Assembly: GCA_030549955.1 (NCBI GenBank)
Contig: JAUQQI010000103.1
Location: forward strand, 1 to 14,795
Reading direction: 5' to 3'
Source: Chloroflexota bacterium
Lineage (GTDB): Bacteria > Chloroflexota > Dehalococcoidia > JAUQQI01
DNA: 14,795 bases
Of the stretch, positions 5,545-14,080 are shown piece by piece. Position numbers and translations under genes: made by a program. Below the pieces are notes generated by a model, which worked only from the letters and a program-made list of their open reading frames with translations, was not told where the DNA came from and made no database searches. The number at the start of each line of letters is the position of its first letter. Within the stretch, counting starts at the first letter, position 1.

Positions 5545-7344
5545 ATGACCGTGGAGCATCGCCTCGAAGAGCTGGCTAACCGGGTGTTCCGGGAGCTCGG
5601 CTTTGCGCCCACCGACCTCCTACGCCAGCGGCTCGGCCGGGTCATCCGTCACCGGATGAAGCTGGTCGGCGCCGCCGACCTCGACGCGTACCTGGACTAT
5701 CTGGAGACTGGCGGCCGCGCCGAACTAACCAGGCTGGTCCAGGCCCTGACGATTAATGAGACCTACTTTTTCCGGGAGCCCAAACATTTTACGGCCCTGG
5801 AGAAGCTTCTGCCCGAGCTGGCGGCCCGATATCGGCCGGTCCGCTTGCTTTCGGCCGGGTGTGCTACGGGCGAGGAAGCGTATTCGCTGGCGATAACTGC
5901 CTGTCGGGCCCTCGGGCAGGCCGACGGGTTCGAGGTCGTCGGGGTCGATGTGGACGAGTCCGCCCTGAGCCGGGCCCGCGATGGTCGCTACGGCGCGTGG
6001 TCCTTCCGAGAAGACGCGCTGTCGTGGGCCAAGCCCTTCCTCAGGGCCGACGGCGACCGCTGGCAGGTGACTCCGGAGCTGCGGAGTCTCGTCCGGTTCG
6101 ACCGAATGAACCTGGTCGAATCGGCGCCGTCCGGGCCCTTCCACGTGATATTCTGCCGCAACATGCTGATGTACCTGACCCCTGAAAACCGCCGAACGGT
6201 CATCGAACGCCTCGCCCGCGAGCTTGTTTCCTACGGGGTTCTTTTCACCGGCTCGGCCGAGACGCTGGAATGGGCGCCGCCGGACCTGAAGCGGGTCCGG
6301 GCCCACGGCACGTTTTTCTACAAGAAGCAGGCCGGCCCGGAACGGCCCGGCCAGGAAACAGCGGGCCGGATGGTTCTAGTGAGCCAGTCCCCGCTGGTCC
6401 GTATGCTCTGGCGCCAGACTGCAGATAGGGCGGGTCGCGCGCCCGCAGACGTCGTGATCCTGAATGACTGGCGTCATCTACCCCGGCTGATCGGCGAGGG
6501 GCTGCCCGAGATTGTGGTTGTCGATGCCTCGGCATCGCCCGAAGCCGCAGCGGCAGTGGCCGCCGCTCTCGACCAGCTTCCAACTCGGTGCCGCCGGCTA
6601 ATGCTCACCCGGCCCGGTCATATGCCCAACGGGCGCCACCCGGGCCTCGAGGTCGTGGTGCCGGGGTCAGGGAGCCCGGCAGACCTCCGGGTCTGGCTTG
6701 AGACTTTCCTGACCGGCCGTACAGGTCTAACCCCATCGCCGGCTTCTGGTCACCGGCCGGCCGAGCGCTTGCTGTTACTGGGCTGTTCAACCGGAGGGCC
6801 GCCGGTGGTAGTTGATATAATGAGATCCCTGCCAGCGGACCTGGGGCTGGCGGTTGTCATCGTCCAGCACATGCCCGCCGGCTTCACCCGCTCCTTCGCC
6901 GACCGCCTCGACCGGGTATCGGCTTATCGGGTCCAGGAGGCGGCGGAAGGGGCTGAGCTTCGGGCCGACAGTGCGTTTGTCGCCCCCGGTCAGCGGCACC
7001 TGTTAATCGGCCGAAATGGGCTGCTCAAGGTTGCGCTTCCGGAGCCGGCTGACCTCTACGTGCCCAGCATTGACCGCACCTTCTTGTCAGCAGCCGAAAG
7101 TCCCCTTGCGCGCCGAACCTTCGCGGTAGTGCTGACTGGAATGGGCAGCGATGGGGCAGCCGGCCTCCGGGCCCTGGCTTCGGCCGGGGCTGAGACGGCC
7201 GTCCAGGACCCGGCCGAAGCCCTCATCCCGGCGATGGTGAACGCCGCCCTGGGCTCAGCCAAACACGTGCTGAAGGTGGCGGATATTGCCCAGGTCGTTA
7301 CCGCCTGGGCCCAAACTAAATCCCGAAGGGGAGGGAACCTGTGA
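5545..7344 (+). CDS. CheR - degenerate receiver - CheB fusion (receptor methyltransferase and methylesterase)
   Basis: A 599-residue fusion of the two receptor-adaptation enzymes. Residues 1-270 are CheR: a helical N-domain with NETYFFRE (71-78), the SAM-binding loop SAGCATGEE (103-111), an acidic strand end VDVDESAL and FCRNMLMY (203-210). Residues 276-395 look like a receiver domain. They begin MVLVSQSPLVR, where active receivers have VVDDSPLVR, so both pocket acids are lost. D327 may sit at the phosphorylation position, but the late lysine is missing. Residues 409-590 are the CheB catalytic domain, with S415 (GCSTGG), H442 (VQHMPAGF) and D536 (GMGSDG) spaced as in Salmonella CheB S164/H190/D286. 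It should methylate and demethylate receptor glutamates, with CheB activity probably not switched by CheA. It is the first gene of the operon; the ribosome-binding site is weak. The stop overlaps the cheY start by 4 bases. Confidence 0.92.
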   Translation: MTVEHRLEELANRVFRELGFAPTDLLRQRLGRVIRHRMKLVGAADLDAYLDYLETGGRAELTRLVQALTINETYFFREPKHFTALEKLLPELAARYRPVRLLSAGCATGEEAYSLAITACRALGQADGFEVVGVDVDESALSRARDGRYGAWSFREDALSWAKPFLRADGDRWQVTPELRSLVRFDRMNLVESAPSGPFHVIFCRNMLMYLTPENRRTVIERLARELVSYGVLFTGSAETLEWAPPDLKRVRAHGTFFYKKQAGPERPGQETAGRMVLVSQSPLVRMLWRQTADRAGRAPADVVILNDWRHLPRLIGEGLPEIVVVDASASPEAAAAVAAALDQLPTRCRRLMLTRPGHMPNGRHPGLEVVVPGSGSPADLRVWLETFLTGRTGLTPSPASGHRPAERLLLLGCSTGGPPVVVDIMRSLPADLGLAVVIVQHMPAGFTRSFADRLDRVSAYRVQEAAEGAELRADSAFVAPGQRHLLIGRNGLLKVALPEPADLYVPSIDRTFLSAAESPLARRTFAVVLTGMGSDGAAGLRALASAGAETAVQDPAEALIPAMVNAALGSAKHVLKVADIAQVVTAWAQTKSRRGGNL

Positions 7345-7721
7345 GGATTCTGGTCGTCGACGACTCCAAAATGATGCGGATGATGCACGCCCGGTCTTTG
7401 CGCCAGGCCGGCTACCAGGCTGAACTGCTGGAGGCCGGAGACGGCGCCGAGGCCCTGCAGGTTCTTGAGGGAGCTGGGCCGGTCGACCTCATCATCTGCG
7501 ACTGGAACATGCCCGGCATGGACGGCCTCGAATTCGTCCGGGCCGTACGGGCCCGTGGACAGGCTGCCGGAGGCAGACGGGTCCCCATCCTGATGATAAC
7601 GAGCCAGGGCACCCAGGAGCAGGTCACCCGGGCCAAGGAGGCGGGGGTGGATACTCTCCTGGTAAAACCGGTCACTCCCGAAGCCTTAGCCGTAAGCCTG
7701 GAAATGCTCCTTAACTCCTGA
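7341..7721 (+). CDS. cheY: CheY-type single-domain response regulator
   Basis: A 126-residue stand-alone receiver with all active-site residues: D7 and D8 (VVDDS), phosphoacceptor D54 (ICDWNMPGMDG), T87 (MITSQG) and K109 (LLVKP). DWNMP...G with QGTQEQV is common in chemotaxis CheY proteins. It has no output domain, so it should act by diffusing to a target or serve as a phosphate sink. It starts with GTG 7341 behind GGGGAGGG and overlaps the CheR-CheB stop (GTGA). It is the obvious phosphate acceptor of the CheA hybrid encoded downstream, and the substrate of the CheX-like phosphatase in the next gene. Confidence 0.92.
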   Translation: MRILVVDDSKMMRMMHARSLRQAGYQAELLEAGDGAEALQVLEGAGPVDLIICDWNMPGMDGLEFVRAVRARGQAAGGRRVPILMITSQGTQEQVTRAKEAGVDTLLVKPVTPEALAVSLEMLLNS

Positions 7722-7735
7722 GTCGGGAGGGACCT

Positions 7736-8239
7736 GTGGACGCGAAGAATCCTGGAACGCTGACGGGCCAGCTTTTTGCCGCCGCTGTCGAGGCCTTTAG
7801 ACCGCTGTTGGGCCTGGAAGTCCAGTACCGGGGTCCGGCCGACCTGCCCTGGCCGGTGCCGCCGGAAGCGCTGGCAGTCTTGCCGTTTACCGGCACGACA
7901 GCACCCGGCCTTCGGGGCGTCGTCTGGGTCGGTGGGTCCATTGCGAACCTCGGGCGGGTTTGCAGCCTGCTAACCGGTGAGCTTCCCGATCCCGACGGTG
8001 GGCTCTTCCAGGACTGCGCCCGGGAGCTCGCGAATATTCTGGGTGGTCGGGTCCAGGCCTGGCTCGAGGAGGCCGGGTCTGGCATCGCCCTTGGACTCCC
8101 CATCTTCGTGGGTAAGGCGGGCAGGTTCCAGCCGGAGGTCTCTGGTCTTACGGGAGCTGGGGCCAGGGTTGGGCTGGACGTGGCTCCGGGGGCAGCCATA
8201 GAACTCGAAATCGGTATGGCTATAGGGGGGTCGGAATGA
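7736..8239 (+). CDS. CheX-type CheY-P phosphatase
   Basis: A 167-residue protein with the fold signature of the CheC/CheX/FliY phosphatase family. A beta-rich N-terminal half leads to the helix DCARELANILGGRVQAWL, in which E97 and N100 form the ExxN catalytic pair, followed by LGLPIFVGKAG and a final beta region. Members hydrolyse the acyl phosphate of CheY. The start is GTG 7736, with GGGAGGG 4 bases ahead. It lies 14 bases after cheY and overlaps the next gene by 4 bases. There is one phosphatase helix only, so CheX rather than CheC is favoured; no cheD, the usual CheC partner, is present here. Overall identity to known CheX proteins looks low, and the call rests mainly on the motif and the context. 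Confidence 0.75.
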   Translation: MDAKNPGTLTGQLFAAAVEAFRPLLGLEVQYRGPADLPWPVPPEALAVLPFTGTTAPGLRGVVWVGGSIANLGRVCSLLTGELPDPDGGLFQDCARELANILGGRVQAWLEEAGSGIALGLPIFVGKAGRFQPEVSGLTGAGARVGLDVAPGAAIELEIGMAIGGSE

Positions 8240-8985
8240 ATCCGAAAACTCTTACGCTTCAACCGGAAGCCCCGCTTTTGCGGCGACCCGGAGTCTCCGA
8301 ACTGTACCGGCCCGTGTTGCTTGAGCGGCACCTCTTCCCGGCCATGGCCGAAGCCGTGAGTACCCTGCTGGGCATACCGGTCGGGTTCATTCCCGGGTCG
8401 GTGGTGGGAGCCCGCTGGGTTTCGGGGGCCCCCGGCCCTGGGGCCTGGGCCGTGGGCAGGATTCTAGTTAATCATGGGAGCAACACCTGGCCGGCCTTTC
8501 TCATCCAGCCGCTGGACGTGGCCCTGGAATGGGGAGCCATCGGCCTGCGCCGCCCACCGGCCGGCCGCGAGCGGCTTCGATTTGATGGCACCGGCTGTCT
8601 GGTCCTGACTGACATAAACCAGCAGGACCTTTCGGCCTACGCCGAGCTTTGCAACGTGGTGGCCTGCGGCGTGCTGGCTAGGATGTGGGAGGAGCATCTT
8701 GAGGGCGACCTGTTCGTGGTCCTGGAAGAAGTCATCGGCGTCGACGGCCAAAACCCGCCCGAAGGGCTCCGGGTCGACGGGCTGGCAGCCGTCCAAGGTC
8801 TTTTCGGCTACCAGGAGCGGCCGGCGCCGCCCAAGGCTGGGCCGGCCGACCTTGAACGGCGTACAGCCTGGCTGTTGGTGCTCCCGGAGGACTTGGCCGT
8901 GGAAGTGCTCTGGATGAAAACCGACAGCAATGCCCGGCAGAAGACGGAATGGCTCTTAACAACGGGCGCCTGGCGTCGAAGGTGA
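8236..8985 (+). CDS. Divergent CheX/CheC-like protein of the chemosensory operon
   Basis: A 249-residue protein that I do not recognise outright. Around residues 130-165 it reads YAELCNVVACGVLARMWEEHL, with E137 and N140 spaced exactly as the ExxN pair of the preceding CheX-like protein, then a strand LFVVLEEVIGVDG. Predicted strands on either side suit a CheC/CheX-type fold. The C-terminus (about 200-249) contains another strand pattern ending in a basic tail. It is longer than CheX and its N-terminal 100 residues show no known motif; no signal peptide or membrane segment is visible. It starts at ATG 8236 overlapping the previous stop (ATGA), so the two are translationally coupled. It could be a second phosphatase, a partner subunit of the first, or a scaffold that has kept only the fold. 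Confidence 0.6.
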   Translation: MNPKTLTLQPEAPLLRRPGVSELYRPVLLERHLFPAMAEAVSTLLGIPVGFIPGSVVGARWVSGAPGPGAWAVGRILVNHGSNTWPAFLIQPLDVALEWGAIGLRRPPAGRERLRFDGTGCLVLTDINQQDLSAYAELCNVVACGVLARMWEEHLEGDLFVVLEEVIGVDGQNPPEGLRVDGLAAVQGLFGYQERPAPPKAGPADLERRTAWLLVLPEDLAVEVLWMKTDSNARQKTEWLLTTGAWRRR

Positions 8986-9052
8986 TAGTTAGGCGACGGA
9001 GGCGGAGCGGCATCAGGGTCCTTTGACAACCTACCTTAGCGGAGGCGAAGCG

Positions 9053-10963
9053 ATGTTGAAAAACGCGACGGTCAAGACAAAACTTATCGGTCTAGCCCTG
9101 ATCCTCTTGCTATTTCTGCTGACCACCGCCGGGCTGGCAATTTACACCATGTACCAGCTCAGCGGCGTCGTTACTAGTCTCGACAATGCCGTGGGCGTGA
9201 GCGTCTCCGGAGCCCAGCTAGCTCAACGGATACTGGAAGTCCGGTCCCTGGTCTTTGTCCACGTGATGTCGACAGACCCCGCCCAGAAAAGTCAGATTGG
9301 CCGCCAGATCCAGGAAGCTGACGCCAGAGTTATTGCAAAGTTTGATGAGCTGGAAAAGACGGCCCCAGCTTACCGCCAATCCCTGGCCGAACTCCGCCGA
9401 CTGTGGGATTCGTACCGGGAAGCCCGGGATAATATGACGCTGACGGCGAGCCGGGCCGGCGACACCGCGGGGGCCGTCCAGGCAGCCACCGGTGAGGTGG
9501 GCAGACGCTATGCTGCTCTCCAAGATGCCGTCAGGTCCTTTCATGAGCAGGTAGACGCCAGGACCGATGAGCTCGCGGGCCGGGCGGACGCGGCCATGAG
9601 ACAAGGCCTTTATTCCGTAATTGGATTCGGGGCTGTGGGTGGGGCAGTGGCAGTCGGAGCCAGCATCCTCATCCTCAGGGATGTCCTGGGGCTGGCCCAG
9701 CGGTTGAGGGCGGTCGTTGAGCAGGTGTCCCGGGCCAGCGAACAATCCCTGGAGATGAGCGAGGAGATAGCCTCGGCCGCTGGCAACGTGGCCACGGCCA
9801 TTCAGGGGGTGGCCAGGGGGTCGGCGGAGCAGGCTGAACGAGTCACCGTGACCGGTAACGCCCTGGAACAGCTGATGCAGACCATCGACGCGGTCGCCAG
9901 AGGCGCCCAGGATCAGGCTAAGAGGGTCCAGCGCGTCGCCGACCTGACACAGGCGATTGCCGAGGAGAATGGCCGGGTAGCTGAGGCCGCAAGGACCGGA
10001 CTAAAGGCTGCCGAAACCAACGTGAGCCAGGCTGTCGCCGGTCAGGAGACGGTGCGGGCCGCTATTCAGGGCATGAGAACTGTCCGGGAGGAAGTGAATT
10101 CGGCTGCCCAGAGGGTTGATGAAATGGGCAGGTGGTCGGAGCGCATCGGCAGCATCGTGAAGGCCATTGAGGACATCACCGAGCAGACTAACCTGCTTGC
10201 GCTCAACGCCGCCATCGAGGCCGCCCGGGCAGGTGATGCCGGGAAAGGGTTTGCGGTCGTCGCCGAGGAGGTGCGCAAGCTGGCGGAGCGGGCGGCCGCC
10301 TCCACTCAGGAGATTGCTGGACTTATTCACAGCCTGCAGGAGGCTGTTGGCGAAGCCGTAGCCGCCATGGAGAACGGGGCCCGGTCTGTCGAGAAGCTAA
10401 CCAGTGATGCTGCTCAGGTGGAACAGGTGCTTGACGCTATTGTCGGCGCGAGCCGGCAGGTTGAATCAGTCTCCCAACAGATCTTGATGCTGGCCGAGTC
10501 AGTAGCGAGGTCGGAGTCAAAACTTCAGTCGACCATGGAGGAGACAGCAGCCATCGTGGAGGAGACTGGGGCCAGCGCCGCCGAGATGGCAACTGCGGCC
10601 GCGCAAATCCGGGAGGCGGTTCAGCAGGTCAACGCGGTTACGGAACAGAACGCGGCCGCGGCCGAGGAAGTGAGCGCTGCCGCCGAAGAAATCACGGCGC
10701 AGATCGACGAGCTTGCGGCCGCGGCTCGCTCCCTCAGGGAGGTGTCGGGCGAACTTGACGGGCTCGCAGCCCGCTTCGCCGGAGCCAAAAACGGCGCGCA
10801 TCCAACGGTCGGGTGGTCCCACCTGACTTCAGCCACGGCAGCGCCGGCCGCCGGAAGTTTTCGCGGCAACGGCCATCTGACTCGCTCCCCAGACCACGTG
10901 CGAAGAGACGGCAGGCTTGCCGCAGTTAATCATCAGGCAAGGCCTCAGGAGCCGGGCCGGTGA
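9053..10963 (+). CDS. Methyl-accepting chemotaxis protein (receptor), no HAMP domain seen
   Basis: A 636-residue transmembrane chemoreceptor. TM1 is about residues 8-32. A helical sensory region of the four-helix-bundle type (about 33-183) follows, then TM2 (about 186-208). The cytoplasmic part is a long alanine-rich coiled coil whose hairpin tip is [18 protein letters not shown] (from residue 377) followed by [16 protein letters not shown]. This is the conserved CheA/CheW contact region. TM2 runs directly into the coiled coil; no HAMP proline or Asp-Glu signature is visible. The C-terminus is a low-complexity tail of about 50 residues with no NWETF-like pentapeptide, so CheR probably docks without a tether. 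ATG 9053 is chosen for GGAGG 7 bases upstream; an earlier in-frame TTG at 9023 would add ten residues. Its stop overlaps the CheA start (TGATG). Confidence 0.9.
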   Translation: MLKNATVKTKLIGLALILLLFLLTTAGLAIYTMYQLSGVVTSLDNAVGVSVSGAQLAQRILEVRSLVFVHVMSTDPAQKSQIGRQIQEADARVIAKFDELEKTAPAYRQSLAELRRLWDSYREARDNMTLTASRAGDTAGAVQAATGEVGRRYAALQDAVRSFHEQVDARTDELAGRADAAMRQGLYSVIGFGAVGGAVAVGASILILRDVLGLAQRLRAVVEQVSRASEQSLEMSEEIASAAGNVATAIQGVARGSAEQAERVTVTGNALEQLMQTIDAVARGAQDQAKRVQRVADLTQAIAEENGRVAEAARTGLKAAETNVSQAVAGQETVRAAIQGMRTVREEVNSAAQRVDEMGRWSERIGSIVKAIEDITEQTNLLALNAAIEAARAGDAGKGFAVVAEEVRKLAERAAASTQEIAGLIHSLQEAVGEAVAAMENGARSVEKLTSDAAQVEQVLDAIVGASRQVESVSQQILMLAESVARSESKLQSTMEETAAIVEETGASAAEMATAAAQIREAVQQVNAVTEQNAAAAEEVSAAAEEITAQIDELAAAARSLREVSGELDGLAARFAGAKNGAHPTVGWSHLTSATAAPAAGSFRGNGHLTRSPDHVRRDGRLAAVNHQARPQEPGR

Positions 10964-13900
10964 TGAGCAGCAATTACGACCAGGACGTGCTTAACCTCTT
11001 TATCGAGGAGACCCAGGAGCGACTCCAGCTCATGGAACCCCTGCTGGTCGAGCTGGAGCGCGCCAGCTCGATTGGGACAGGGTTCCCCGGCCGCGAGGCC
11101 CTTCTGAACGAGCTCTTTCGTCACCTGCACTCCACGAAAGGCAATGCCGGCTACCTGGGTCTCACCGAACTCGTCGACCTGCTCCACGCGGCCGAGTACC
11201 TCGTGGACCTCCTGCGGAAGGGGGCCGAGCTGCGGCCGGAACACGTGGACGTTCTGCTTCAGTCCACCGGGGTCATCCGCAGCTACGTGGCAGCGCTGGC
11301 CTCGGGGTCACCGGAATCGGTCGGGCCCGCTGCCGAGCGGCTCTCACACCAGCTCCGGCAAGTTGCTGCCCAAGGGGCAGGGGAGCCAGGCGTTCCGGCG
11401 GGTTCCGCCGCCAGCGCGCCGGCGGCGACGGACACGCCGCCAGCCCTCGATGGCCTGGAGGTGTTCCAGGCTTCCACTGTCCGGGTGCCCGTGGCCGTCC
11501 TCGACCGGCTGGGCCGTCTAGCTGAGGAGATGTTGGTGACCCGAAACCGAATCAGCAGTCTCTCTACCAGCCTGGAGCACCGGGAGCTAATCGCTGCGGC
11601 CAAGAAGCTTTCTGCCACCGTTTCGGAGCTTCAGGATATTGCGGCCCTCACCCGGCTCCAGCCCATCGGCAGCATCTTCGCCCAGATGCATCGGGTTGTT
11701 CGGGATGCTGCCCGGTCGACGGGCAAGGACGTTGAACTTCTCGTCGAGGGTGCAGACCTCGAGGTCGACCGCCGCATCCTCCAGGAACTTCGGGATCCGC
11801 TGGTTCACTTGCTCCGAAACGCCGTCGACCACGGCGTCGAGCTTCCTGAAACTCGGGCGGCGGCCGGCAAACCGACCCGCGGCCGGGTGTTGCTTCGGGC
11901 CGACCGCGAGGGCTCGAACCTGGTTATCGAGGTGGCCGATGACGGCCGCGGGATCGACTTTGAGGCCGTCCGCCGAAAGGCCGTCGAGCGGGGTCTCGTT
12001 CCGGCGCGGGAAGCCGCCGGCCTCGGAGAAGAAGAACTTGTAAAGCTCTTGCTCAGGCCCGGCTTTACCACCCGGGACGAGGCCACGGCTGTCTCCGGTC
12101 GGGGAGTTGGCCTGGACGTGGTGGCTGTAAAGATTCAAGAGTTGGGCGGAAGCCTCGAGGTCCGCTCGGTCCGGGGTCAGGGGACGCGAATCCGAATGGT
12201 GGTGCCAACATCGGTCTCGGTAATCAATGCACTGGTCTTCTCTACCCGGGGATATTTGCTGGGCCTGCCCTACAGTTTCGTCCAGGAAATCGTACTCATT
12301 GACGAAAGTCAGGTCGAACGGTACGGCGCCCAGGAGGTCTTTCGCCTCCGGAACCGGCTGGTGCCACTGTTTACCCTCGACGACTGGCCGGACCGCAGCG
12401 GCAGAAACGGCGCCGCCCGCCCCACCAAACGGCACATTCTCGTCTTACGGCAGGGCGAACTGGTTGCCGGCCTCTGGTGCGATGGCATTGCCAGGTTCGA
12501 AGAACTGATTGTCAAGCCACCGGGTCCCGGCCTGCGCGAGGTCGGCACCATCCTGGGGCTTGCGTCCCTGGGCACCGGCGAGATTGTGCTAATCTTGGAC
12601 CCCGAAAAGCTTCTGCTTAGCCTTGGTCTCCGAACCGATGAGCAACGGGGGGCTGAGACGGAGTCGGGGTCCGTCCGGACGCGGGGGGAGGTCTCCAGGC
12701 GGGCTGAAACATCGGCCGGGCGCATGGCCCTGGTTCAGGGTTACGGCGAGCACCGCTATGGCGTGCCCATACGGCTCGTGTCCCGCATCGTCCGTTTCCA
12801 GCCCAGCGACCTGGTCCATGTCGGCGACCAGAGCTTCCTGAAGCTGGATGGCCAGCTTGTAACCCTCATCGACCTTGACCGGGCCCTGGGTCTGGGTCCG
12901 GGTCAGTCGGGCTCGGGCGTCGGCCTGGTACTGACCGGGGACGGCAATCCGGTCGCCTTATCTGTGAGCCGGGTGATCCGGATCGGTCCGGTGAACGGTG
13001 AGGCCCGGCCGGCTGACCGCCGGTTCTTAACCGGCCTGCTAAATCTCGACGACGGCGTCTATTTGCTCCCCGACGTTGCGGCCATCGTCAATAACCAGGT
13101 CCGCGATTTCTTCGACGGTGCGGCCGGCGCCGCCACAGGGGCGCCCCCTTCGACCACCCGGGTACTTATCGTCGACGACAGCACGTTTTTCCGGGACTCC
13201 CTTGAGGCTGCTCTGCGAAGCGCCGGGTTCGACGTGGTTGCTGTGGAAAGCGTTGAGGCTGCCCTGGAGCGCCTCTCAGCCGACCAAACAATAAGCCTGG
13301 TAATAACCGACTACATGCTGCCCGGACGGTCCGGCCTTGACCTGGTCAGGGGGGTGCGGGCCGGCGAAGAGAGATTCGGCCGGGTTCCGATCCTGGTCGT
13401 GTCCCAGTACCTGGCTGAGGCTCCCGACCTTATCCCGAGATTGAAGGAGGCTGGAGCCGATGAGGTCGTTGCCAAGTTCGACCAGCTTGATTTCCGGGAC
13501 TTTCTCGGCCTGGTCCGGCGGCTGCTATCCAGGCGGGACGGTGAACAGGCCGAGGACATGGCGACCGAGCCCCGTGATGGGTCGGACGGCTACCATGTCC
13601 TGGCCGTGAGGGCTGGGGATCAAGTCTTCGGCTTTGCCATCGAGCGGGTCCGGGAGATCATAACCCTGGACAACCTGACACCGATGCCGGTCGAAAAACC
13701 CGGCTTTTTAGGCCTGGCGAACATCCGGGGCGAAATTATCCCGGTTTTCGAATTGAGAGGTGTCCTGTATCGCGGACGGGCCGAACCAGCCTCAGACCGG
13801 CGCACCGATGTGGTGGTCATTACCGGTTTCGGTCCGGCGGTCCTGCGGGCAGATGGCATCCTTGGGACAGTAAGGGGCCGCGCCGAAGAATTACGGGCGC

Positions 13901-14019
13901 CCACGGGCGACCCGGGGCCCCTGGGCCAGCTGATTGTCGGCGTGGTTCCTTTGGCCGACTATCTGCTGCAGGTCCTGGACCTTGAAAAATTGGCCGGCGT
14001 CTGCTTTGGCCAATCATAG
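10963..14019 (+). CDS. Hybrid chemotaxis kinase: CheA - CheW-like - receiver - CheW
   Basis: A 1018-residue hybrid. Order: Hpt (about 1-115) with phosphorylated H56 (LHSTKG); short Ala/Pro linker with no P2 domain; P3 dimerisation helices (172-245, RVPVAVLDRLGRL); HATPase (246-406) with N286 (LLRNAVDHG), DDGRGID (D327) and GRGVGLDVV (from 379); first CheW/P5 domain (about 408-555); second, more divergent CheW-like domain (586-715, from MALVQGYGEHRYGV); receiver (733-853) with D738, D739 and acceptor D783 (ITDYMLPG); third CheW domain (877-1010), the most canonical, with FLGLANIRGEIIPVFELR. It autophosphorylates under receptor control and passes phosphate to CheY; the internal receiver may act as sink or brake, as in FrzE-type hybrids. 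With no free cheW nearby, the built-in CheW domains probably couple it to the MCP. GTG 10960 is an equally possible start with better ribosome-site spacing. Confidence 0.93.
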   Translation: MSSNYDQDVLNLFIEETQERLQLMEPLLVELERASSIGTGFPGREALLNELFRHLHSTKGNAGYLGLTELVDLLHAAEYLVDLLRKGAELRPEHVDVLLQSTGVIRSYVAALASGSPESVGPAAERLSHQLRQVAAQGAGEPGVPAGSAASAPAATDTPPALDGLEVFQASTVRVPVAVLDRLGRLAEEMLVTRNRISSLSTSLEHRELIAAAKKLSATVSELQDIAALTRLQPIGSIFAQMHRVVRDAARSTGKDVELLVEGADLEVDRRILQELRDPLVHLLRNAVDHGVELPETRAAAGKPTRGRVLLRADREGSNLVIEVADDGRGIDFEAVRRKAVERGLVPAREAAGLGEEELVKLLLRPGFTTRDEATAVSGRGVGLDVVAVKIQELGGSLEVRSVRGQGTRIRMVVPTSVSVINALVFSTRGYLLGLPYSFVQEIVLIDESQVERYGAQEVFRLRNRLVPLFTLDDWPDRSGRNGAARPTKRHILVLRQGELVAGLWCDGIARFEELIVKPPGPGLREVGTILGLASLGTGEIVLILDPEKLLLSLGLRTDEQRGAETESGSVRTRGEVSRRAETSAGRMALVQGYGEHRYGVPIRLVSRIVRFQPSDLVHVGDQSFLKLDGQLVTLIDLDRALGLGPGQSGSGVGLVLTGDGNPVALSVSRVIRIGPVNGEARPADRRFLTGLLNLDDGVYLLPDVAAIVNNQVRDFFDGAAGAATGAPPSTTRVLIVDDSTFFRDSLEAALRSAGFDVVAVESVEAALERLSADQTISLVITDYMLPGRSGLDLVRGVRAGEERFGRVPILVVSQYLAEAPDLIPRLKEAGADEVVAKFDQLDFRDFLGLVRRLLSRRDGEQAEDMATEPRDGSDGYHVLAVRAGDQVFGFAIERVREIITLDNLTPMPVEKPGFLGLANIRGEIIPVFELRGVLYRGRAEPASDRRTDVVVITGFGPAVLRADGILGTVRGRAEELRAPTGDPGPLGQLIVGVVPLADYLLQVLDLEKLAGVCFGQS

Positions 14020-14041
14020 GCGTGCAACGGCGTTCAGGGTG

Positions 14042-14070
14042 TTGTCCGGCCGCCCGGACTGGTGTAATAT
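14042..14070 (+). promoter_or_regulatory. Promoter of the prenyltransferase gene, leaderless or nearly so
   Basis: TTGTCC (14042-14047), 17 bases, TAATAT (14065-14070). The -10 ends only 10 bases before ATG 14081, so the transcript should begin at or within a few bases of the start codon, and no ribosome-binding site is present. The spacer contains the inverted repeat GTCCGG-CCGC-CCGGAC (14044-14059), which may be an operator or the end hairpin of the upstream operon. Confidence 0.6.
14044..14059. repeat. 6-base inverted repeat within the promoter spacer
   Basis: GTCCGG and CCGGAC are separated by CCGC and overlap the -35 and spacer. As RNA this is a small stable hairpin 25 bases past the CheA stop, but there is no T-run after it, so a role as intrinsic terminator is doubtful. 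Its position also suits a repressor site. Confidence 0.4.
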
Positions 14071-14080
14071 CCAATTCGAG

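Noticed and set aside
11587..12435. A 282-codon open frame on the minus strand opposite the CheA ATPase domain
   Set aside because: It lies wholly inside the CheA coding sequence, shows no recognisable domain and has no ribosome-binding site.
14020..14060. Intrinsic terminator after the CheA hybrid
   Set aside because: A short GC hairpin exists at 14044-14059 but there is no T-run, and it overlaps the next promoter.
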